Shown here in pieces: positions 1-10,902 of a DNA stretch of 64,000 nucleotides. Location: positions 1 to 64,000 of the forward strand of contig JABYQS010000179.1 in assembly GCA_022592435.1 (NCBI GenBank), written 5' to 3'. The position numbers and the translations under genes are program-made. Source of the DNA: Cerioporus squamosus (Eukaryota; Basidiomycota; Agaricomycetes; Polyporales; Polyporaceae). How positions within the stretch are numbered: the stretch's first letter is position 1; the number at the start of each line of letters is the position of its first letter. Below the pieces are notes generated by a model. It ran no database searches. It saw only the letters and a program-made list of their open reading frames with translations, and was not told the origin of the DNA.

Positions 1-1130
1 ACCTTTTCTTGCAAGCCGTTGCGACATACGGGGCACCATCCCGGGTGCGCGGTGATCGTGGTGGCGAGAACATGGAGGTTGCTATCTGGATGATCCAGCA
101 TCGAGGGGCAAACCGGGCTTCGTTCATGTGGGGCAGGTGGGCATTGAACTCGGCAAGTTCTTATACCATGTTACTTCATCCCCCTCTTCTGCCAGCTCCA
201 CCCGTAATGTGCGCATCGAGCGGATGTGGGTAGAAGTTGGCCACCAATTCTGCATATACTGGCGGGCGTCTTCACACGTCTGGAGCGGCGGCATGGTCTT
301 GATCCCTCGAAGCCCGAGCACTTGTGGCTCCTTCATCTGCTTTTCCTAGACGATATCAACGCGGACTGTTGTAGCTTCCAGCACGATGGACAAGCATCCT
401 GTCTCCGGCAGAGGACATAATAGACTCCAAGTGAGTACTAGTATCGCTGCGATATCCCTAGCTCGCGTTACTAGTTTTACTCATTACCATTAGGACATGC
501 GCTTCTTGGCCAAGCTCCAGCAGGGTTCCCTCCCAGCTACTGATCATGATGAGATTGATCCCGCTATACTCTCACGAAGCTATGGCACACTTGGCCCACC
601 AAGACATCCGCGCATCGGGCAGACTGGTGCAGGTCATTATGACGATGACAGATCCTCAACATCTTCCGACAGTTCCGGCAGCTCAACAATCGACACCGAC
701 GAGATGGACCCAGAGACATCAGATGTCGCTTTGGACACATCCGATCCAGAGACATCAGATTCGGAGACATCCGAAGACGAAGATGAGGACGACGACAATG
801 ACGATGAACCAGAACAAGAGGACCAGGACCATGTCGCTGCCCCAAGTTGCCGATGACCAACAACGACACGTCCGGCATCCCCCAATTCCCGTACCTGGCA
901 GCACGTCTCCCTCTCCGAACAGGTGGAGGGGTTATTCCTTCAATGTCTTCACCAGGTGCGCACTGAGAGAGAGTTCCACAGCATCTTGGAGTTAGCCCGG
1001 CAGAATGGATCAATGAGTATACGGAGATTTTGAAACCATCAGCTTTGGCCGAGGAGGACGTCAAGACGAAATTGAATTGCCCTTCGGTATTTGGTGGCGA
1101 CGCGCAGTAGATGGGCGCAGGGATTGGAGC
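1..1130 (+). pseudogene. Integrase-core (rve-like) transposon-derived gene, broken and truncated by the window edge
   Basis: Conceptual fragments in changing frames line up with the integrase-core proteins common in agaricomycetes. A GDRGGEN motif with an RG..R.SFMWG block lies near 40-135. [13 protein letters not shown] follows near 215-250 after a probable intron (about 139-193). Next come a PEHLWLLHLLFLDDIN block (about 310-360), HPVSGRGHN (about 395-425), an intron ending near 495, MRFLAKLQQG (497-530), and C-terminal blocks with PAEWINEY and a tryptophan-rich segment to about 1130. The frame changes at least near 255, 380, 850 and 1030, so no continuous protein can be made. An acidic Asp/Glu/Ser stretch covers about 640-830. 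The start lies outside the window. Family assignment is from recognised motifs; whether the parent was a transposon gene or a domesticated one cannot be told. Confidence 0.7.
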
Positions 1131-1374
1131 TGATGACCGCGCTCTTAATAGAGCAGGATGGTTAGGGCCGAGTAGCTCACATGGTATGTTCTACCCTACG
1201 ATGTACTCTGCATCCCGCTCACAAATATGTTCGGAATATGACATTACTCGCTCATAGGACGGCTGGCATACTGGTGCGGCGCTATTTCAAACACACGAGA
1301 ATTGCCGCCCAAGAAGGATCATTTCCCTTAGGCGAGAACAAAACTCGCTTACGCGCTCTCTTTCCTCCTCCCTC

Positions 1375-3629
1375 TTGTTCGCCACGTCGGTCCCCAACCA
1401 TCTTATCCTGTTCCCTAGCCTACGTCGCTCATTAACTACCAACCCGCACCCACTCATTTCATCTCTGCCCATTCTTTCCATCTTACACGGTCTTTACTTA
1501 CTACCACCGCTTGCAACCCTCGTCGCTCTCCCTGCATCCACGTCACTTCCCTCATTTCTCATCTCCGGTCATGTACCTCAGCCCCGGGCATCACGTTCGA
1601 GCTCCAGCCTCCGTGGCTCAGGCCGAGGCAAGCTCCCGAGCGGGAGCAGCAAGGCCGCCGACGTTACTGCAGAGCCCTGCTTTGCGGTGACCGAGGTGGG
1701 CAATCCCTGCCTGTGCCCGGACTTCGTCCCCAAGAAGAAGGGCGGGGATAAGTGCCGTAGCTGTGGCCACTCGCGCCGGTTCCACACCTCCAGCAAGGGG
1801 GAGTCGTCGTTGGACTCTATCCCCGAAGAGGACGACGACGACGACCTGGCGGCCGTGGAAGGCACCGCTGGCAGCGCGCCTGCTTCTTTCTTCCCCGCGC
1901 TCTCATTCACTCAGCACCCGTCTGCGGGACCCTCTGCCTCACAGGCCCAGCCTGCTCCCCATGCCGAGCAGGAGTCAATATCCGAGGTCATCGCTCGCGT
2001 CAAGTCCGCCCCTTCGGCCAAGTCCACTACCTCCACCAAGGCGTTTTCGTCGACCGGTGTCTCCAAATCCCAAGCGCATCAGGAGGCGGTGGAAGGATTC
2101 CGTCCTACGGCTGGAAGTGTCGGGCCTGTTCGCCGCACTAGACCTGGACATCGCTCGGCGCAGGCCGCTTCTGGCAGCGCTCAGGTGCGTAGTCTTTCCC
2201 TCTTTGCCGGCAGAGTCTCACCTGCGACCATCCTTGTATAGAACCGCCGTGCTTCCAAGACGGCAGCGGTTGGTCAAGTTACTCTGCTCCCATACGGGAT
2301 GTCGGAGACCTCGGTAAGTCACCATCTACATCATTGTGGGCGGTCTTCTAATCCAAGTCGTCCGTTCTCAGGAGAGCACGCTGGAGGTTCCTGACTTCGA
2401 GATCAACAACCAGAAGTATCCGACGAAGGTGGAGACGGAGCGTCTGCGTGCGGCGGGCTTTGTCTGCGGCTCCATGCCTGACACCGGCGAGCCTATCGTC
2501 ATCCACGGCACCTGGACCACGGCTGAGATCAACACCTTTCTCCGACGCCTCTTCCCGCGTATCTACGAGCTCATGGATGCTCTTGACGGCCCAAACGATG
2601 GCTCCTCACTCCGGCAATCCCACGTCGCCCTCTGCATGAGGGACTTCCGCAAGCTCATTCCCATGCATGCTGACGGCATTACCGGCAACGACCTCATCAG
2701 AGCGCGGTCAGGTACTGGGCATTCTAACCAAGTCAGCAACCTCCATTTCGGTACGTCTTCTTACTAGATCCTGTGGAGGACGTGCTAACATGTGGTGTCT
2801 AGTTACACGTCTGCCCATTGAGCCAGGCATCTACAAGAACTTGACAGAGGCTCTTGCGCACGTCAAGGATGGCACCTTCCCACAGTACCTGGCGGAGGTG
2901 ATGGGCGAGAGCGACGACACCGCGGCCACGGTCATGGACTCAGAGCTTGAGCAGCCATACGCCAACACGATCGACAACGCTTCTGATGTCGAGGTGCCCC
3001 CGTCCGCTACTCAACCCCGCAACAAAGGGAAGGGTGTGGTTGCACGCAAGCTCCGCAAGTCCCTCTTTGCTTTATCATCCTCCGACGATTACGACAGCGC
3101 CGACGACTTCTTCCTGTCCTCAGGCAAGCCTAGCGCTTCCCAGAAGACGTCTGTTCCTGTTCGCCAGTCCCAACGGCTTGCCGACAAGGTATGTTGTCTC
3201 TTCCGCTGCCCAACACACCGTGGGTGCGCTCTGTCATCTTTGCTGATTATATTATAGACCTCAATCACGACCGCCTCGAAGGCGTCTTCCTCGACAGCTA
3301 CGTACTCCAAGAAGCGTCTCCGGTCGCCGTCACCGGCCGGGCAGTCCAGCAAGCGCATCCGTATGTAGATCTTCCTCGTTTGCTATGTCGTGCGCTGACG
3401 TACCACTCGTGTTGGTATCCTAGGGATGGGTAGCGCGGACGAGCCCATCGTCATCCCCTCCGATGACGAGTGGTTCCCGCTCTTCATGGGTAACACTGAA
3501 CCTTCAGCAACAAGCAGCAGCACCATCGCATCCCTGCTCCGCAAGCCCGAGGGTTTGCCCACGCCGAACAAGATCAAGAACGACCCCTGGGCAGCTCTCA
3601 ACAACAACGACCCAGCTGGTAAGAACTAG
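1375..3629 (+). CDS. Unknown protein with a cysteine/histidine motif (six-exon model)
   Basis: I do not recognise a named family. The model joins 1375-2184, 2242-2313, 2372-2750, 2803-3188, 3258-3360 and 3424-3629 (651 aa); every junction has GT..AG and keeps the frame. About 100 residues in, a CLCPDF block is followed by CRSCGHSRRFH, giving a C-x-C...C-x2-C-x-H...H pattern that could bind zinc. Acidic low-complexity segments flank it. The middle (exon 3) is compact and probably globular. The C-terminal third is Ser/Lys-rich with basic, nuclear-localisation-like clusters. The start is doubtful: the first 60 or so codons read like pyrimidine-rich leader sequence, but no later in-frame ATG exists before the motif. 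It converges on the PIF1-type helicase (747 bp between stops) next to a broken integrase gene, so an origin in mobile DNA is possible but unproven. Confidence 0.6.
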
Positions 3630-4376
3630 TATCCGCTCTCCTATGTGTAGTGCATCCCAAAGAGTTGCAACATCCCCATCGCCGTCTTGATCGTCAACCT
3701 ATACCCCTCATCCTCGCCTGCAGACTCATATAGGTACATACCCCAATCAGCCCAGGGATCGATATCAATACCCATACCCATACGCATGCAACATCTTACT
3801 CTTAAACCCCTTTATGGTATTCTAGTGCATTGCTATGCACACGACTCCGCCTCTCCAAGTCCTCTACGGTACATGTGCCACCGCATCTCACCGTCTCATT
3901 ATCTTGTTCTTGAAGTACTCCCCGCACCACTATATCGCGCCTACACAGGAGCCTACTGTACGATTTGGATATGCCGTACCCCACGCCGCTTGTACTCATT
4001 ATTGATCTTGTTGTACCTATGCTGCAATCTCGTTACCGATTACTACGATAGAGCTCTGCATGCTTACTGGCATTAGTGTTGTTGTCTAGTCTGTACAGTC
4101 TCGCTCATCTGAATGCTTATTATCTTGAACTGTATCTCAAGCTGTGTACATTCTGAGTGAATTGTGGTTGTCTCGGGGCGTTAGCTCTCTTGCAAAGGAC
4201 ATCTCAACTGGGGTCCGGGTCCATTCAAAGTAAATCCCATCCAACAGGGTATCGTAGTGGGTATACGTAGCACTTCTATGCCTGGCGGCAAACAAGAAAG
4301 TGGGAATGTCTATCTCATTGACTGGGCAAGGCGGCTTCCAACGTCGTGCTCCAATGTACCACCTTCGGATGGGCCT
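3630..4376. other. Intergenic stretch between convergent genes
   Basis: AT-richer than the flanking coding DNA. It should hold the 3' ends of the two convergent genes. Small open frames here lack family resemblance and splice logic. No repeat or RNA gene was seen. Confidence 0.5.
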
Positions 4377-6553
4377 TCACCTGGACCATAGAACCGTCAT
4401 CAAAATTGGATCTCCTATGTTCACGGAGACCTGGCGTGACCGCACCTTCTTAGGATCGAACCCAAGCACCTGAAGTCCCTCCAATGATGCGGCGCGGGAA
4501 AGGGCGACGTAGCTCTGTCCCTTTTCAAACACGCAACGCAGGTCAATCTTTACCCGCTGTATGGTCTGGCCCTGGCTTTTATGTATTGACATTGCCCAGG
4601 CGAGGACAAGCGGAAGCTGAGCCAATACCGTTCAGCTCTACCGGCCAAATTTCGTTGCGCAATGATCAGACGCACCTGGACGCGGCGGGCCAGAACCCTC
4701 CCCTCGTTGTCCTCGACACGGAACTCCTCGCGTACAACGAGGAGAATCTCCACACCGTGTTGAGTGCGGAACTCCACCAATGGATAGAGCTCTTGGTCCT
4801 TTGACTTTCCCTTCGTGGTTGTCAGCTCGTGGAGGTAGATGTCTCCCTCAGCCATCACGGAAACGCAGGCATTCTCCTTCCGGGCAGAGTTCTTGCAGAG
4901 CGCAATAGGTGTCCGTCCGTCAGGTCCAACTTCTATATTGCGTATGGCGCCTTTTGCCTTTGAGCTTCTGGCGGCGGAATCTTCAAAGCTCGGTGGAGAC
5001 GCAGCGGTAACCGACTTTGGTTTTGCGGCGCCAGTCCCGATAGACTGCTCGACGGCCGTATCCAGAAGAGGGGGGGTACCCATGCTCGCCTGGCAGGTTG
5101 CAATTGTATGGAACCCTAAGACGCGTCCTACACTTCCATTCACAAGCTTCTCGTCGAGGTTCTTGACAAGCATCACCTGCGCATCCGCCTTGAAGACCAA
5201 CCGTGAAGGCACTGCCATTTGCTCCAGCGCTTTCTGGTGGGTGCCGGTGTTACGAGAGGCGTATGCAAACTCTGGGCCCGGAAGAGCTGCAAGCCGCTTT
5301 TTGTTGGCTTCCTCGACCTGGATGCGCAGCGGGTAGAGCTCCGTTGGAAGTATGCCAGAAGGTAAGGCCGAAAGGGATCGTGACAGAGAGGCAAAGGTGT
5401 GTTGCGCAGACGGAGAGACAATCCCCTTACGGAGATCATTGAGAAGCCGGACAAATTCTGAACGGGACAATGTGAACCCCAGCCCAAACCTAATGGCGAC
5501 TTGGACCGATAGAGTACTCACCCATATCCTTCTGCCGGTACACTTGGGTAAGCGTGACAACATGATCAACGCACTTCTGCCATGCCGCGCTTTCAAAGGC
5601 AAACGAGGGCTCTTTGCCTGATTTCGTGATGGGCGGTAGCTGAAAGAAATCGCCGGAGATGACAAGCTGTATGAGACTTGTCAGTGGCCGGACTATAACA
5701 AATGCCGGCGAGGATCGCACCTGGATGCCGCCAAAGGGCCGGTTGGTCTTTTTGTTACGCAGTTGGTTGGCGATCTTGGCCAGAGTGTCAAAAACATCGC
5801 TCTCAACCATAGACACTGCCGAAGTATGTTAAGCCCAAGAGGGTCCCAGATATCGCTGGCTGGAATGTACGAACCTTCGTCTATAATAAGCACCTTTGTA
5901 TCTCTCCAGCGCTTCAATGCGGGCTTACACTTCTTGATACGACTGATTTGCTGGTCGATATTGTGCATGCCAGGCCCTGGTGTTACTGCGCCCCAAGAGT
6001 GTATTGTCATACCTACAACAGTAGTCGTGACTGTCAGACGGCGTATTGAACAGAAAACATCAAGGTCTAACCTCCGATATTTGATGCCGCCATGCCCGTG
6101 CTGGCGGTTATAGAGATGACCGAAGTATTTTTCGAATACTTCTGCCTGAGGGCAACGATGATGGCCCGAAGCAACAAAGATTTGCCGGAGCCTATAGCAA
6201 TGGTGGCGGTAAACTTAGAGACTAGCTCACAGGCAGAGCGCATTTCTGCAGAAGCCACAAAAGGTAATCATAGACTACTCACCTGCCGCTCCAGTGAAGA
6301 AGACATTCTTCCCCTCTTCTACCACCATCTGCCGAACTCGGATCTGCTCCTCATTCAGAGCAATGAGCTCCCGGGTACCATTGTTCTTGTCGCCCTTTCC
6401 CGATGCCCGTACCATAACTTGGGGAGTGAAGAAGGTGTCCAGGGTCCTCGTTCTCTTGTTGGCCTCGAGATTGTCCTTGCCCAATGCTCCCAGGCCGCTG
6501 CTGGTTGCTTTTCGCTTCTTTGTGTTAGTCCCTGCCGCTTGTGCATGTGACAT
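4377..6553 (-). CDS. PIF1-family ATP-dependent DNA helicase
   Basis: A superfamily 1B 5'-3' DNA helicase of the PIF1/RRM3 type. Seven exons (6553-6283, 6191-6072, 6012-5875, 5815-5721, 5666-5522, 5457-4676, 4616-4377) join in frame to 596 aa. Motifs in order: Walker A GAAGSGKS (about residue 90), [14 protein letters not shown] (Ia), Walker [44 protein letters not shown] (motif V) and YVALSRA (motif VI). All catalytic motifs are present, so the gene looks functional. The roughly 90-residue N-terminus is low-complexity and basic. A Ser/Ala-rich insert lies between the NGSVG and SIHKS motifs. Agaricomycetes carry many PIF1 copies, some host genes and some from Helitrons. No Rep/HUH domain or Helitron end was found beside this one, so it is either a host paralogue or an orphan from a mobile element. 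Confidence 0.9.
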
Positions 6554-6840
6554 AGTGCTATACTGTAAGCTAGATAGCAAAACGCGCGTCAACGTGGGTG
6601 GGGTAGTAGTGGTAGAACGGAGTCAATGCTTGGTCGCGCCTTGACGCGTCTGATCACGTGGGCGTAACACCGACTAGCTGTGCAGGAGCGCCTGTATCTG
6701 CTTGCAGGATGCATCTTCTTATTGGTCCAACTATGGCCCACCTTTTGGGTGCTCCCTGTGAGCGAAAAGTATAGATTGAATACTTGGATGGGCTGGGGTC
6801 CTAATCAGTGCACGGTACACCTTGATCCTGTTTGTGCTCA

Positions 6841-7580
6841 TGACAGCGAGCCCGACACCTTCCTCGTCGTAGGCTCGTAGCTGACGTCCACTCTCGCAAC
6901 TTCATCCACTGAGACGTTGAGCCTGACCCCTTCCTCGTCGCGTCTGACATCCATTCTTGTAACTTCATCGAGTCCGACGCCTTCCTCGTCGTCATCGCTG
7001 ACATCCACTCTCGCAATTTCATCCACCGAGATGTCGAGCCCGACACCTTCCCTCGTTGCGTCTGACATCCATTCTCGTAACTTCATCGAGCCCGACACCT
7101 TCCTCGTCGCGTCTGACATCCATTCTCGTAACTTCATCGAGTCCGACGCCTTCCTGGTCGTCGCTGACATCCACTCTCGCAACTTCATTGAGCCCGACGC
7201 CTTCCTCGTCGTCGCTGACATCCATTCCCGTAACTTCATCCACCGGGACATTGAGCCCGACGCCTTCCTCATTGCATCGGACATCCATTCCCGTAACTTC
7301 ATCGAGCCCGACGTTGAGCCCGACGCCTTCCCTCGTCACCGCTTCTGACATCCATTCCCGTGACTGCATCCACCGGGGCGTTGAGCCCGACGCCTTCCTC
7401 GTCGCGTCGGACATCCACTCTCGTAACTTCATCGAGCCCGACGCCTTCCTCGTCGTTGCTGACATCCACTCTCGCAATTTCATCCCCGGAGACGTCGAGC
7501 CGGACGCCTTCCTCGTCGTCACTGACATCCACTTGTGCAACTTCATCCACTGGGATGTCGAGCCGGATGCCTACCTTGTA
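6841..7580. repeat. Twelve-copy minisatellite, unit about 51 or 63 bp
   Basis: A core containing GACATCCA (or GACGTCCA) recurs at 6883, 6946, 7000, 7064, 7115, 7166, 7217, 7280, 7347, 7410, 7461 and 7524. The spacings are 63, 54, 64, 51, 51, 51, 63, 67, 63, 51 and 63 bp. Long units differ from short ones by a 12-bp insert resembling CACCGGGACATT. Most spacings are multiples of three, so both strands stay open over long distances; read on the minus strand the unit gives DEVTRMDVRRDEEGVGL-like acidic repeats. The 64- and 67-bp units break the frame, and no start context or splice signal supports a protein. Confidence 0.9.
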
Positions 7581-8265
7581 TAATGAATCTCAGGCTGTCT
7601 AGTCACTAGCGGCAGCTGGTAGTGCCAAGTGAGTGAACGCGGTGTTCTTATGGTTTCATTGTTTGTACCACGGCACAGCAGTTGCCCTGGGCCTTTGCAA
7701 AGGTGCCAGAAGCTGTGGGAGTTGAAGCTGACTAGGAGATATCTGTCACGGGGGCTGGTGGGTGGGGGGCGAGCTTCCATTGCTCCCTCCCTTCAAACGG
7801 GCGCCTCAAGGCCGCCACCTTGAAGGTCTCCTTTGAGTCCGCCACATTTATGCCGGCCAGTACGACATTTTTTTGAGGTACACTTTGCACTGATCTTCAT
7901 CACGAGCTGTACTACTGATGTACTAGTACCAATACAACTTGAGGTCCATTAATTAGTCCACCAACGGAGGTGATCCCTGCACCGGCGGCCCGCCAACTTG
8001 GGCGCAACTTAATACCCAATACTTATAAGCTTCCGCTTACCGCATCAGGCATACTTACACCACTTAAGTACCGGGGCAATGATGTTTAGAACTGGGCGAA
8101 GTCAACCTCAGTGGTTGGGCACCAGAAATTTGAGCGAGCGATGCAACGCTGGAGTGCGCGCGGTAGTCACCGTAAAGTGTTGCGCTACAACGAAAAGTTT
8201 ATCTGGTGATGCGTGTGAGAGTTTGCGCGCGCGCGGGGATTAAATGTACAGAAACTCCATCATAG
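7581..8265. other. Intergenic stretch between the minisatellite and an SDR fragment
   Basis: No coding signal, RNA gene or repeat was recognised. It ends where similarity to the SDR gene begins abruptly at about 8266. Confidence 0.5.
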
Positions 8266-9113
8266 AAACGCCCATATCGTCATCGTCGGGCGCAACAAGA
8301 GTGCCGCAGACGGAATCATCGCGTCCTTCCCCAAACCCACCAAGCCCGAAGCGAAGCACGAGTTTGTCCAATGCGATGTCTTCCTCATGCGCAACATACA
8401 GGCGACCACCACCGCCCTCCGCGCACGCCTCCCCAAGATCAACTTCCTTGTGCTCTCGCCCGGGCTCTTCAACTTCCGCGGACGCGACGAGACCGTGGAG
8501 GGTATCGACAAGCGGCTCGGGCTGCACTACTACGCGCGCTGGAAGTTCGTGTACGACCTCCTCCCGCTCTTGCGCAAGGCGAAGGACACCGGAGAGGACG
8601 CGAAGGTCATGTCCGTCCTGGGTGCGGGCCATGGCGGGGCGGTCGACCTCGACAATCTCGGCCTGAAGAAGAGCTACAGCGCTCTCAAAGCTGGCTTGAC
8701 ATCTCCGACGTACACCGACCTGATGTTCGAGGTGTGTTCGTTGTCTTCTCTCGACAAAATCGCGCGCTCATACTCACTCTGCTCGATTAGCACCACGTCA
8801 AGGAGAACCCTGACCTAGCATTCGTACACATCAACCCCGGAGCGGTCGCGACCTCCCTCGTGCAAGGCAGTCACTGGGCTCTCCGTCCACTCGTCGCGCT
8901 CGCGAGCGCGATTGCGGCCGCGCCGGAAGACTGCGCCGAGTACATGCTCTACGCGCTGTTCCAGACCGAACGGGGATTCTCGAGGCGGAATCAGAAAGGA
9001 GACGATATTGGAGATCTCAAGCATTACGGCTCTGACGAAGAGAGGGAGCGCGTCTGGGAGCATTCGAAAGAGGAGATCAACCGCGCGTTGGCGGTTCCTA
9101 TTGAGTCGACATA
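8266..9113 (+). pseudogene. 5'-truncated short-chain dehydrogenase (SDR) copy
   Basis: Closely similar to the intact SDR at 9828-10808 but on the other strand. Similarity starts inside the Rossmann fold at NAHIVIVGRNK, so the start codon and the GGTSGIG cofactor loop are missing; the upstream ATG at 8244 is in another frame. Exons 8266-8731 and 8791-9113 share the intron position of the intact gene, which argues for DNA duplication rather than retrocopying. The YxxxK catalytic pair is present (YSALK), and the C-terminal half (APEDCAEYMLYALFQ) is open to a normal stop. Without the nucleotide-binding loop it is probably inactive. Confidence 0.8.
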
Positions 9114-9420
9114 GGCTCGATTTGCGCCCCACAGGACATTACCTTTTCTGAACCTCTACTATGCGCAACATTCATCCCCTCATTTGCAGGCAGATCCACG
9201 AGTTATGGATATGAAGCACCCTTTGGCTTTGCTCTGACTCGGCTTGTGCAGCTATTCCTGACATGAGGATCCAGAAAGAGTCCACGACGTTATGCTGCAA
9301 GACTGCAGCTGTTGATAGCAATATCCTCGCATACGTTGCGGTCGTCCGAATAACATGCGTCGTACGAAAGAGACGTGAACTTGCAACGGTGAATCGTAGT
9401 TGCATACACAAGTGGACACA

Positions 9421-9481
9421 GCCCGCCTAGCTCAATCGGATAGAGCGTCAGACTCTTAGCAGTTTGACCCTCGCGGTGGGC
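9421..9481 (+). pseudogene. tRNA-Lys(CTT) relic
   Basis: The 5' half reads as a normal tRNA: acceptor strand GCCCGCC, D-arm with GCTC...GAGC, then TCAGACTCTTA with a CTT anticodon in place. The 3' anticodon stem and most of the variable and T-arm region are missing, and the sequence resumes with a T-loop-like GTTTGACCC and a GGTGGGC that pairs with the acceptor. About 15 bases are absent relative to a full tRNA, so this is a deleted copy. Confidence 0.75.
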
Positions 9482-9827
9482 TAATAGTTTGAAGATTTTC
9501 ATTTCTTGTCATGTAGTACTTGTGGCTCAGATCGTTTCGAGTCATGTCCTTGCAATGGTGCGGAACAGTGACACAAGCGGGGGATGTCCCACACGACGAC
9601 CATCGTTATAGGACCTGGTAGACAAACAAGAGCGATACTGTATAAACTCTGCGTTTGGGAAGACCGAATCACCGTCGGGAAGATGGCCAATTGAACGCAC
9701 TGCTGCGAGTACTGAAACTAGTTTACAGCCATGACCGACATGGTCACTATTGACTAAGTATGAATACGCGTATAAATGTCCGTAACCTATGAGTCCGCAG
9801 AAAATCCGGCCTACATATGCTCACTGC

Positions 9828-10808
9828 TCAGTCGATCTTCACTGCCAGCGCGCGGTCGATCTCCTCCTTTGAGTGCTCCCAGACGCGCTCCCTTTCCTCG
9901 TCAGTGCCATAGTGCCTGTAGTCTCCGATGTCGTCTCCTTTCTGGTTCCTCCGTGAGAAGCCCTTCTCGGTCTGGAAGAGCCCGTACAGCATGTATTCGG
10001 CGCAATCTTCCGGCGCGGTGGCAAACGCCTTAGCAAGGTAGTTGAGTGGACGGAGGGCCCAATGCGAGGCGAGGACAAGAGGCGTCGCAACCATGCCCGG
10101 ATAGATGTGAATGAACGCAAGGTCTGGGTTCTCCTTGACGTAGTGCTGGGGAATACGGAATGTGAGAACGCGAACGCCGTCACAACGGTCAAGGCAAGCA
10201 CGACTCACCTCGAACATGAGATCCGTATACGTTGGCGAGGTCATGCCCGCCTTCGCGACGTTGTAGCTCTTCTTCATACCAAGGTCGTTCAGGTTGACCG
10301 GCCCGCCCTGACCTGCCGCCAGCACCGACATAACCTTCGCGTCCTCCCCGGCATCCTTCGCTTTACGGACGAGCGGAAGGAGGTCGTACACGAACTTCCA
10401 GCGTGCGTAGTAGTGCAGCCCGAGCCGCTTGTCGATTCCCTCCGCGGTCTCGTCGCGTCCGCGAAGGTTGAAGAGCCCGGGCGAGAGCACGAGGAAGTTG
10501 ATCTTGGGAAGACGCTCACGGAGGGCCGCCGTGGTCGCCTGTATGTTGCGCATGAGGAAGACATCGCACTGAACGAACTCGTGTTTCGCTTCGGGCTTGG
10601 TGGGTTTGGGGAAGGACGCGATGATCTCGTCTGCGGCACTCTTGTTGCGCCCGACGATGACGATATGGGCGTTGCCCTTGGTGTAGCGCGCGAAGGCTTC
10701 GGCAGTTGCGCGTCCAATGCCCGACGTTCCGCCAACGAAGACGGCGATGGGGAAGTAGGCGGGGGAGAAGGCTGCGTTTGCAGCGCGTGCGGCGGCGAGA
10801 GCTGGCAT
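9828..10808 (-). CDS. Short-chain dehydrogenase/reductase, NAD(P)-dependent
   Basis: An SDR-superfamily oxidoreductase of 305 aa. The N-terminus carries the Rossmann glycine loop GGTSGIGRATAEAF (about residues 27-40) and the following strand with VGRNK. LSPGLFN sits at the usual NNAG position, SVLAAG near the catalytic serine, and YNVAKAG supplies the YxxxK pair. One 63-bp intron (10208-10146) lies after DLMFE. It is a multiple of three and lacks stops, so an unspliced reading also stays open. The C-terminus has a conserved APEDCAEYMLYGLFQ block. The substrate cannot be inferred. No signal peptide is seen. A TATATA element lies about 90 bp upstream. Two damaged relatives occur in the window (8266-9113 and 31277-32272). 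Confidence 0.9.
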   Translation of the reverse strand: MPALAAARAANAAFSPAYFPIAVFVGGTSGIGRATAEAFARYTKGNAHIVIVGRNKSAADEIIASFPKPTKPEAKHEFVQCDVFLMRNIQATTAALRERLPKINFLVLSPGLFNLRGRDETAEGIDKRLGLHYYARWKFVYDLLPLVRKAKDAGEDAKVMSVLAAGQGGPVNLNDLGMKKSYNVAKAGMTSPTYTDLMFEVSRACLDRCDGVRVLTFRIPQHYVKENPDLAFIHIYPGMVATPLVLASHWALRPLNYLAKAFATAPEDCAEYMLYGLFQTEKGFSRRNQKGDDIGDYRHYGTDEERERVWEHSKEEIDRALAVKID

Positions 10809-10892
10809 GATTTGCAGGACTCGGGAGTGGTAGGTACTAGGAAGAGGAGACTCTCAGCGACGGAGGGGCGGTGAGACGCTCGAGGTCTTGGG

Positions 10893-10902
10893 CTTATATA
10901 CC
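10893..10902 (-). promoter_or_regulatory. TATA-like element of the SDR gene
   Basis: TATATAAG on the minus strand, about 90 bp before the SDR start codon. Position and sequence fit a core promoter; inferred only. Confidence 0.5.

Larger units (their letters stand above)
8266..10675. repeat. Inverted repeat formed by two SDR copies
   Basis: Arms of about 850 bp (8266-9113 on plus, 9828-10675 on minus) surround a spacer of about 0.7 kb. The arms include the same intron. Identity was judged from the translated copies, most of whose residues are shared. Confidence 0.7.

Noticed and set aside
3687..4076. 129-codon open frame on the plus strand
   Set aside because: Tyr/Cys-rich AT-type sequence in a convergent 3' region with no family resemblance.
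4377..6553. Helitron identity for the PIF1 gene
   Set aside because: No Rep/HUH nuclease motifs and no convincing Helitron 5' TC or 3' hairpin-CTRR end were found nearby.
6841..7580. CRISPR-like array
   Set aside because: Units abut one another with no unique spacers and the genome is fungal; it is a minisatellite.
6841..7580. Acidic repeat protein on the minus strand
   Set aside because: Frame breaks at the 64- and 67-bp units, no start context, no splice support.
10062..10874. 270-codon open frame on the plus strand
   Set aside because: Antisense to the intact SDR gene, which has conserved motifs on the minus strand.
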